Virus record (IMG/VR): IMGVR_UViG_3300047480_000525
Span: 1-35,944 of that record
Direction: 5' to 3' (one strand)
Source of the DNA: a virus
Length of the DNA: 35,944 bases
The notes beneath the pieces are model-generated. The model did no database searches. It saw only the letters and a program-made list of their open reading frames with translations, and was not told the DNA's origin. Within the stretch, counting starts at the first letter, position 1, and every line of letters begins with the position of its first letter. Shown here one piece after another: positions 13,718-21,003 of the stretch. Both the position numbers and the translations under genes were made by a program.

Positions 13718-16700
13718 TTATGAGAGTGCAAGGATGAATGGTGTCATGGTTGTGAATAATGCTTTTGTGAAATCTCTACCAGAAACAGCACCAGTTGCCT
13801 GATTAATTGTTACTCCATCACCAATTCTAAAGTTTCCTGCTTGGTCGGTGCTTGTATAAACAACGTCACCACCATTCAGTTTAACAACCTCATTTTCTTG
13901 AATTGTTACACCACCAAGTGCTGGTTTTGCTTTTAGTATCTCAACACCAGAACCAATAAATTCAAATGCATGAGAAGAAGCAAGTTGTAAACTTATTCTA
14001 GAGAAATATGCAGTTGTTCCAAAACTTACTGTATTATTTAGATTCTGTGCGAGAGTTACTGTTGCAATTCCTGCTGATGGGAGAGTTGACTCAAGAACTC
14101 TGTAATAGATTGGATCTATTCTTGAAACTTGTGCAGTTGCTGTAGTGCCAGAATCTGGTGATTGAATTGTCACATTTGGAATGCCAGAATATTGACTACC
14201 AGCAGTAACAACTGTGACTGCGGTAACTCTTCCATCTTCAACAGTTGCCGATGCCTGTGCTGTAATTCCGTTAGGACCAGTAGGAGCATCTATTGTTACT
14301 CTTGGGACAGCAGTGTACCCAGAACCACCATCAGTAATCTGAATTTCTTGGACGGAATAATAGAGTTCATCGAAATAAACAACTTGACCATCATAAGGTC
14401 TATAACTTCCAATTCCAGAAATTACAACTTCATTTTGACCAGTTGGGGTTGTCGTTGCCGCAACTCCAGTCATAGTATAAATTGACTTAGTATTATTATT
14501 TCCAACTCCAATCGATACTAATCCAAAATTTCCAAATGATGAATTGGAGTTTGTGATGTCACACTGACCACCAGATTCGGTATAAATCGCAGTATCACAG
14601 CAAATAGTGAAAATAGACACCAACTGAGCATATGCACCATTTGTAATTGATACTCCGATTCCACCCTGATTGTATTGAGTATAAGAATCAACCGACATAG
14701 AACCAGTAACACCAACATCATCCTGGTCTCCAGGTTCTGCAGTAAATCCATCCACTTTCATACCAATGCTCTTTGGTATAAAGTTGGTGCAGTTTCTAAT
14801 ATATGGTCCCTGTAAAATGGGTCCTACACCAGGAGAGTATGATGGGTCATTTGGAATTGTACTTCCTGCTCCCGCATTTCCTGGATAGGTAGTATTAATG
14901 CCCACCCCAAGTATTGATACTCCAACACCAACGATAGTAGTAACAATTCCAGCACAAGTGTTAACGGCAGATAGAACATTTGCGCATGAAGCAATATCCT
15001 TATTGGACCCAGTTTCTGGATCTGGCAAGATTCCCAAATCTTTTACTTGTGTAAATTTATTTTGATAATTTTTATCCCAAGAAACATTGTTAATGCAAGA
15101 GAATGCAATTCCAACTGCATACTTAATTGCATCTATTGTTGCCTCTTTTACACTATATCCATTTACATCAGTTCCAGTGATATGTTGAAGTGTATTCCCA
15201 TCATAATATGATTTTCCTGCTCCAACGCACTTAGAATTACCACCCCTGGTTATATCATGGCAAATTGCTTTAAAAATATCTTTGATATCATCACTGCAAT
15301 CTTTAGAATTGCCAGTCGGAACAACAAATGCTGGAGATTTATAATCAGTACTTGTTAAATATCCAACTGCTTCATTTGCTATAAAATCAAGATTCATTCT
15401 AATCATTCTTGCTGCATCAAAAAATCGATTACTTGATACACCAACTAATGGTTGGAATGCAATAACAGCAGCACCATTTGTTGAATCACCACCAACAAAA
15501 CTTAAGTCCGTAATGTGGACTGCATTATTAACATGGAATAAATCTTTATCTGAATTTATTGGACTTACTAAACAGTTTCTTAATTCTGTTCCTTCTACCG
15601 CAACATTTTTTGAAAGAATAATTGGATTATTCTCTGCATAATAACCAGGGAAAACTTTAATGGTATCCCCAGGTAGTGCAATTGCTGCTGCTGCTTTTAT
15701 AGTTTTCTTTGAATCATTTTCGGTTAGTCCACTATTTAAATCATTCCCACTTTGAGTGACAAAAATTGTCTTACCAATTGGTTTATATGCATCTATCTTA
15801 ACACTTCCCTTTCCATTTATTGGGGTAATTGTGATTCCAATTCCAGGAATAATTGACGTAACAATTCCAGAAAGTTGAGCACCAGATCCAAGGAAAGTAG
15901 TTGCATTTATTGTCTGGAATGTTGCAGCACCAGAGACATTAACATTGTTTAATGTAGTTATGCCAGCAACATTTACATCCTGAAATGTACTTAGTCCAGT
16001 TACATTAATACTTGTTAATGCATTTAACCCAAGATCTGCTCTAAATGCTGCTGCAGTAGTTGAATCTATTCCAGATAAATTTTGAAGTTGTCTTGATTGA
16101 CTAATAATTTGTGTTGAACCAACACTAATAGTGCTTACTGTTGTAACACCAGAAATATTTACTCTTGTTGCATTTAAATTGGTAATATTCGATGTTACTT
16201 GTGTTGATACACCAGTTACATTTAAATTATTTAATGTTGTTATTCCAGTTACTCTTAGGGCATCAAATGTACTTAATCCAACAACTGTTAAGTCATTTAA
16301 TACATCCAATCCTAGTGAAACTTCTATAGTATTTTTTGTTGTTTCATCAATAGAAGTTACACCTTGTAGGGTAGGTATTCTTGCACTTAGGGCAAATAAA
16401 TTATTTGTTGTTGTTAATCCAACAGTTCTTGAAATACCACGAACATCTAAATTTGCTAGTGGGTCATTTGTGCCAATTCCCACATAATTTAGAGCTGGAT
16501 TATAAACTAAACCAGATGGATTTACAAATGCACTTGTATCCTTATCAAAATCTTTTGTATAAGTTAAAAATTGAACTTGATTATCTGTTTGCTCATTAAT
16601 CGTCAATGAAGCAGCAGCACCAACTGCCTGATAAGCAGTTCCAGTAATATCAATGTTATATACACCACTAAGTCTTTCTGCTGGAACTATTCCTCCAGTT

Positions 16701-17080
16701 ATATTTGATGCATTTGTTAAAGAATTTGAAGTTGCTGCAACACCAGTAATACTAATATCATATAAACCGTTGAGTCTTGCTCTAGGTACAATACCACTTA
16801 AAATATTAGTTGCATTACTTAAAACATTAGCAGTTGATACACCAATAGGGTAAAAACCACTTAACCTATTGGGGTTAATTATACCACTTAAGATATTTGC
16901 ACCATCAAAAAGAAAGGTTGATGTAGTAGCAGAACCAGCTAAATTTCCAATGAATTGGGTTGCAGTAATAGTAGAAGCACCAACAATACTATTTCCCAAC
17001 AAACTTAAATTGTCATTTTCTGCCAATTCCTCTATCTGTTTTGAATTCGGATTGGCAATTAAAGGATATCTGTCCGCCAT
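13718..17080 (-). CDS. Tail-fibre/beta-helix structural protein, 1120 aa
   Basis: Residues 1-25 (PNSKQIEELAENDNLSL) form a short attachment segment. Residues about 25-410 contain many beta repeats such as VTGITTLNNLNVTGVST. At about 415 a pectin-lyase-like right-handed beta-helix starts (GKTIFVTQSGNDLNSGL, TIKAAAAIALPGDTIKVFPG). A helical Cys-rich insert lies near 570-690 (CSDDIKDIFKAICHDITRGG, SKCVGAGKSYY). Near 890-960 are two GSGY modules (DGGSGYTAVPRVTIDAP). The C-terminus has GDVVYTSTDQAGNFRIGDGV. It is probably a large baseplate-attached fibre or spike, possibly glycan-binding. It has no collar domain or HxH tip, so a partner may carry the receptor-binding end. Confidence 0.82.
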   Translation of the reverse strand: MADRYPLIANPNSKQIEELAENDNLSLLGNSIVGASTITATQFIGNLAGSATTSTFLFDGANILSGIINPNRLSGFYPIGVSTANVLSNATNILSGIVPRARLNGLYDISITGVAATSNSLTNASNITGGIVPAERLSGVYNIDITGTAYQAVGAAASLTINEQTDNQVQFLTYTKDFDKDTSAFVNPSGLVYNPALNYVGIGTNDPLANLDVRGISRTVGLTTTNNLFALSARIPTLQGVTSIDETTKNTIEVSLGLDVLNDLTVVGLSTFDALRVTGITTLNNLNVTGVSTQVTSNITNLNATRVNISGVTTVSTISVGSTQIISQSRQLQNLSGIDSTTAAAFRADLGLNALTSINVTGLSTFQDVNVAGITTLNNVNVSGAATFQTINATTFLGSGAQLSGIVTSIIPGIGITITPINGKGSVKIDAYKPIGKTIFVTQSGNDLNSGLTENDSKKTIKAAAAIALPGDTIKVFPGYYAENNPIILSKNVAVEGTELRNCLVSPINSDKDLFHVNNAVHITDLSFVGGDSTNGAAVIAFQPLVGVSSNRFFDAARMIRMNLDFIANEAVGYLTSTDYKSPAFVVPTGNSKDCSDDIKDIFKAICHDITRGGNSKCVGAGKSYYDGNTLQHITGTDVNGYSVKEATIDAIKYAVGIAFSCINNVSWDKNYQNKFTQVKDLGILPDPETGSNKDIASCANVLSAVNTCAGIVTTIVGVGVSILGVGINTTYPGNAGAGSTIPNDPSYSPGVGPILQGPYIRNCTNFIPKSIGMKVDGFTAEPGDQDDVGVTGSMSVDSYTQYNQGGIGVSITNGAYAQLVSIFTICCDTAIYTESGGQCDITNSNSSFGNFGLVSIGVGNNNTKSIYTMTGVAATTTPTGQNEVVISGIGSYRPYDGQVVYFDELYYSVQEIQITDGGSGYTAVPRVTIDAPTGPNGITAQASATVEDGRVTAVTVVTAGSQYSGIPNVTIQSPDSGTTATAQVSRIDPIYYRVLESTLPSAGIATVTLAQNLNNTVSFGTTAYFSRISLQLASSHAFEFIGSGVEILKAKPALGGVTIQENEVVKLNGGDVVYTSTDQAGNFRIGDGVTINQATGAVSGRDFTKALFTTMTPFILALS

Positions 17081-17133
17081 TATAGAATGAGATGTTCTTT
17101 TTTTCTTATACTATATAGGTTCATTTTTTTATT

Positions 17134-18834
17134 CTACTTTTCATATTTCGACCAATCTGTGTTTTCTATTGCACTAATTTGTTCTCTTAAATTTTTAATA
17201 TCTTCTCTTGTTTTCGAAGCAGATTGTAAAAGTGACCACGCATATTTTTCTTTTTCTGCTCTTTTGTCTCTTAGCACTTTAGATTTAGTTGCAACATCCC
17301 TTGCTAAGGGTTCATACTTAGATTTGTTTGCATTATGAGTTGCTTCTGCAGAAGATATTGCAGAGTCATAACTAGAACAATTTGCTGGAGTATTTGGACC
17401 AGTGCTAGCATAAGAAATTGTAGGACCAGTTGTTCCTCCAATGGTTACTGTTGTTCCTCTAGAAGCATATGTAGTAGAGCAAATAATAGGAGACTCCCCT
17501 CCACCACTACATGTAGTTATTGTTGGCCATTGAGTAGTTCCTATCCAATATTCTGCTCTACCTGCCCCAACAAAAGGTTCTTTAATTGCTGGAAGATCAT
17601 CTGCTCCCTTTATTTTTATTCTTTCTCTTGCAGTTTCTGGTTTCCATGAACGAGATTTATTTGGATCTCCATTTGAACTGTATGTCAAACTATGTCCAAT
17701 TCCCAAGTTAGATGCATTCAGCATTCCAATCTCCTCTGGACTATTTGGATTACTTGTATAATCAAATCCCGCATCAATTTCTCCTTGAGTTCTAAGTACG
17801 TACATGTCGGAAGTTGTTGAAGATGCCAAAGCAACTGTAGATATTGAAACTGCTGGAATCGTTGTTACTATACCAACTCTAAAATCTCCTTCCTCTAACC
17901 CAACCAATGCTGGATTGCTTAGAGTTATTGTATTCACAGTAAGTGTTGTGGTAGTTAAAATTCCAGCAGAGTCGTAATATTCAATAACTTGAGTTCCTGT
18001 TCCAAATCCCGTTATCTCCGTATAACTACTTGATGTAAAAATTCCAACAAAATTAGTTCCAAGTCCTGTTACTTCTGGTTCCAACAGTACCATTCCAACA
18101 GTAACTATTCCAATATTTCCAGCACCAAAATGATAAAAAACATTGCTACCAGTTGATATACCACCAACTAAAGTTGTCAATATTCCAACAACATCGGTTG
18201 TACCAAATCCAGTTACTTCTGGCAAATCTCCAGTAGTGAATAGTTGGGGATTATCCAAATCGTCAGTTAAAGTATCACCTATCTGTATTTGTGATGGTAT
18301 TGTTGGAATAACGTCTCCTAAAAAATTGACTGTGGATATTCCAACCCAAGTGGACCCAAGTGAAACATGGGCAGTAAACTGGGTTACTAAATCTGAACCG
18401 TAGTCTTTATTTGAAGGTCTTTTATGGTATTTGAGACCATGGTATGAAGTATATCCATATGTTCCTGTACCAGCACCTCTCCCATCATCTGGTGGTCCCC
18501 CATTTAATACGACTTTCCAAGTTTCGAAAGTTGTAGATGTTGCTCCATCCCCAGAACCAGAGAATCCAGTCCAAGAACTTTTCTTTTCCCAAATTAAGTT
18601 TGTCCTACATCCAGAAGAAATCCTTGCATCATATGCTTGTTTTATAGCAGGAATTGTTGTATTTACATTTTGAACTAATCCCAATGCTTCGGCATCTACA
18701 GATTTAATTAATCCAGTATATCTATCTATTTCAATATCAACCAATGCGAGTCTATCGAGAATTCCTTCTCTTTGCTTGATTTTGCTTTCCAACTCTTCCT
18801 TTAAATTTTCAAGTATTTCTTGCGATACGGTCAT
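17134..18834 (-). CDS. Structural protein with terminal coiled coils, 566 aa
   Basis: Residues 1-75 are a charged helix (ILENLKEELESKIKQREGIL). Residues 75-480 are beta-rich, with many VTGFGTT / VGILTT segments and two Trp-rich patches. Residues about 480-566 form a second long helix (ANKSKYEPLARDVATKSKVL ... EKEKYAWSLL). The two helices could pack against each other as an antiparallel stalk with the beta part as a head. AATAAATA 22 bp upstream suggests its own late start. Position among tail genes makes it a likely virion protein; no named family was recognised. Confidence 0.75.
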   Translation of the reverse strand: MTVSQEILENLKEELESKIKQREGILDRLALVDIEIDRYTGLIKSVDAEALGLVQNVNTTIPAIKQAYDARISSGCRTNLIWEKKSSWTGFSGSGDGATSTTFETWKVVLNGGPPDDGRGAGTGTYGYTSYHGLKYHKRPSNKDYGSDLVTQFTAHVSLGSTWVGISTVNFLGDVIPTIPSQIQIGDTLTDDLDNPQLFTTGDLPEVTGFGTTDVVGILTTLVGGISTGSNVFYHFGAGNIGIVTVGMVLLEPEVTGLGTNFVGIFTSSSYTEITGFGTGTQVIEYYDSAGILTTTTLTVNTITLSNPALVGLEEGDFRVGIVTTIPAVSISTVALASSTTSDMYVLRTQGEIDAGFDYTSNPNSPEEIGMLNASNLGIGHSLTYSSNGDPNKSRSWKPETARERIKIKGADDLPAIKEPFVGAGRAEYWIGTTQWPTITTCSGGGESPIICSTTYASRGTTVTIGGTTGPTISYASTGPNTPANCSSYDSAISSAEATHNANKSKYEPLARDVATKSKVLRDKRAEKEKYAWSLLQSASKTREDIKNLREQISAIENTDWSKYEK

Positions 18835-18855
18835 TATTATAATAACAGTTTTTAA

Positions 18856-18863
18856 TATTTATT
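18856..18863 (-). promoter_or_regulatory. Late promoter-like AATAAATA
   Basis: Minus-strand AATAAATA in the 32-bp gap after the oxygenase gene, 22 bp before the ATG of the 566-aa structural gene. One mismatch from the T4 late consensus. Confidence 0.45.
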
Positions 18864-18866
18864 TTG

Positions 18867-19550
18867 CTATAGTTGCTTCCATTGGGATGGATGAGTACAA
18901 CCCTGATGATGCTTATAATGTTCTGGCTTAAGAGTTACTCTCAAATCTCCCGCAATCGCACATCTTTCATTGACTCTGGGAATTGTTTTTTTAGTATGAT
19001 GATAAGTTCCTGTTGGCATCAATAATACAGTACCCTCATGTGGAGTTATGGTATAATGATTACAGTTAAATTTATTAAATCCAGTCATTACATTATGTTT
19101 ATCCGCAACATCAAACCACCCCTCACATACTTGATTTGCATTATCATCTGGAACTCTGCTTACAACGAACTTATCAGAGGTTTCGTCAGTATTTAAATAA
19201 TAGACAAAACTTATATTTGCTTCATTGTGTTTATGGAATGCTAATGGTGGAGTTGTATCATCACGATGATATACAACCCAAGACTTTATAATATGATAAT
19301 TCATTAAATCATAATCAATTCCTAAAACTTCTAGATATTCATCTAGAGCAGTTTTGAGTGATTCGAAAAATTGATTATATTCCTCTTTTAGGTGAACGAA
19401 TATTCGTGAAGATGCTTCTGGTGATTCGTATTCATATCCATTAAACCAATATTTTTTTAAACTTTCATAATGTTTTTGTTTAAATTCTTTATGGCAGTCT
19501 ATTGTCGTTTGATAAATTGCTAATGGAAAAATTTCATGGGTTTTTTTCAT
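18867..19550 (-). CDS. Putative 2OG-Fe(II) oxygenase
   Basis: 227 aa, MKKTHEIFPLAIYQTTIDCH at the start. It has the features of the small 2-oxoglutarate/Fe(II) dioxygenases common in cyanophages: AFHKHNEANISFVYYLN holds an HxE motif (H108, E110), VLLMPTGTYHHTKK supplies the distal His (H184 or H185), and R196 in NERCAIAGDLRV is placed to bind 2-oxoglutarate. These enzymes hydroxylate proteins or small molecules; the substrate here is unknown. It lies between fibre genes, 8 bp after the 290-aa protein, in the same transcript. That suggests it modifies a tail protein or is packaged with the tail, which is inference. Confidence 0.75.
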   Translation of the reverse strand: MKKTHEIFPLAIYQTTIDCHKEFKQKHYESLKKYWFNGYEYESPEASSRIFVHLKEEYNQFFESLKTALDEYLEVLGIDYDLMNYHIIKSWVVYHRDDTTPPLAFHKHNEANISFVYYLNTDETSDKFVVSRVPDDNANQVCEGWFDVADKHNVMTGFNKFNCNHYTITPHEGTVLLMPTGTYHHTKKTIPRVNERCAIAGDLRVTLKPEHYKHHQGCTHPSQWKQL

Positions 19551-19558
19551 AATTTAAA

Positions 19559-20431
19559 TTAAAAACCATATTCACTATTATCTCCTGGATAATCCTCTGG
19601 TGTCAAACCTTTATACTCTGGGATATTTTTAGCAACATCTTTTCTTTCTGCAGTTACCGTATAATAACACTTAATTGTTCCACCAGTATTATTTTTAATA
19701 TGAATTGCATTTTCGTCTTCTATTCTATCTACGTATAATTCTTGGTGCATTCTAATTGGAGTCAACTGAACACCAATTGTATTCATATCAACTAGACCTT
19801 TCCAATAATCTGGTAGTTCTATTTTATTGGTTCCATCAAGATAACCACGAACATAAACTTCTGCTGCTGGACCCTCCAAGCAAACATAACGAAGTCTATG
19901 ATCTTTTTTAGTTGGATGGAGAATATCAAATGGTTTCTTCGAAAGTGCTATCCCATAAGTTTGGACTAGAGATGTTCCTCCAGCAAAGAAATCAGCAGCA
20001 GTGCAAATGCCATCAATGGTTACTGCCCCATGAAAAATCCCTGGAGCATTATTTAAGCATAAAGCATTTCCAATATTAATTGCATTTTTTAAGTCAACTC
20101 CATTCTTTAGACTTAATGCATTCTTAATAGTTATTCCATTTTTTGTAGTAACACCAGTAAATAAACTTACTGCAAATACATTTAAAGAACCAATAATATT
20201 GGTAATTCCAGTTACCTCTAATGATGCTGGAACTGCAAGTGAACCTAACGGTGGTCCTATCATGCAAGTGGCACGAGCAATTCCGAGCTGTGCAGTTGCA
20301 CCAATATATACTGGACCATTTAAAACTGCAGTTCCTGGAGTTACTCTACTGGAAGCAGTCAAAAATGAAGTATCAATTTGTCCAACTACTAGTTTATCAC
20401 CAACTGTAGAAATAGAAGATAGTGCTGGCAT
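19559..20431 (-). CDS. Short fibre/spike-associated protein with conserved C-terminal domain
   Basis: 290 aa. Residues about 1-70 (VTPGTAVLNGPVYIGATAQL) and 70-160 (NGITIKNALSLKNGVDLKNA and similar) are short beta repeats with Ile/Leu/Asn ladders like a beta-helix. From about 175 the C-terminal domain KKPFDILHPTKKDHRLRYVC followed by LEGPAAEVYVRG and ending near ERKDV is a compact module I recall from several cyanophage and cyanobacterial fibre-like proteins; its function is not established to my knowledge. The gene starts 1 bp after the stop of the beta-helix spike gene and precedes the oxygenase gene. It may be a tip or trimerisation protein near the spike. Confidence 0.75.
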   Translation of the reverse strand: MPALSSISTVGDKLVVGQIDTSFLTASSRVTPGTAVLNGPVYIGATAQLGIARATCMIGPPLGSLAVPASLEVTGITNIIGSLNVFAVSLFTGVTTKNGITIKNALSLKNGVDLKNAINIGNALCLNNAPGIFHGAVTIDGICTAADFFAGGTSLVQTYGIALSKKPFDILHPTKKDHRLRYVCLEGPAAEVYVRGYLDGTNKIELPDYWKGLVDMNTIGVQLTPIRMHQELYVDRIEDENAIHIKNNTGGTIKCYYTVTAERKDVAKNIPEYKGLTPEDYPGDNSEYGF

Positions 20432-20432
20432 A

Positions 20433-20984
20433 TCAAATTAACTGTAAGAATTTCTTTAAGTTTCCAAGTGAGTTTAATATTTGACCAATAAAAGAACCTT
20501 GAAAAATATCAACCAAAGATGAACTAGATTCCTGAACTCCTGCTGCAGTCTCTACATATTGACCCATTATATTTACTGAATTTTGAGCAGGAATGTCAAT
20601 ATTTGTTCCTTTTATTCTACTAGTTGGTCCATCTATCTCAATTACCTTTCCTGCTTGAATAGTAACTTCTCCCTCACCATCTTCTGCCACAAGACGAATG
20701 CTTCTTGCTTTTAGGGTAATTTGACCATTAACTGCTTCAAAATGAATATCTCCATTTTTTGCATAGATTATTTTTGCTGGTTCCTTTTCATTTGTCTTTC
20801 TTCCGCAAACTTCTAATGAAGTTTTTAATGAAATATCTAATTTATCCCCATTTTTGTAATAAGAATATCCAGTATGCTCGTCAGTTATCATGGCATACCC
20901 AACTTCTTTACCATTTATTTGCGTTCCAGATTGGACTTTAAATCCAAATCCTTGCTGCCACCATTCTTTCTTTTGTTCAGCCAT
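20433..20984 (-). CDS. Beta-helix spike (cell-puncturing needle) protein
   Basis: 183 aa from ATG at 20984 (MAEQKKEWWQQGFGFKVQSG). The frame is open 41 codons further upstream, but that part overlaps gp5 and would add a spurious hydrophobic N-terminus. Residues about 75-145 alternate hydrophobic and polar residues (GDIHFEAVNGQITLKARSIR, VTIQAGKVIEIDGPTSRIKG), as in the C-terminal triple beta-helix of T4 gp5 and phage P2 gpV. It directly follows gp5, whose own chain has no such repeats, so hub and needle seem to be separate proteins here. A weak TAAATA-containing element overlaps the gp5 stop. Confidence 0.75.
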   Translation of the reverse strand: MAEQKKEWWQQGFGFKVQSGTQINGKEVGYAMITDEHTGYSYYKNGDKLDISLKTSLEVCGRKTNEKEPAKIIYAKNGDIHFEAVNGQITLKARSIRLVAEDGEGEVTIQAGKVIEIDGPTSRIKGTNIDIPAQNSVNIMGQYVETAAGVQESSSSLVDIFQGSFIGQILNSLGNLKKFLQLI

Positions 20985-21003
20985 TATGCAGAGAGTTTTT
21001 TTT

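Noticed and set aside
17081-17133. TATATAG/TATAAG sequence as a promoter of the 1120-aa gene
   Set aside because: AT-rich with only partial matches to either promoter type and no good -35.
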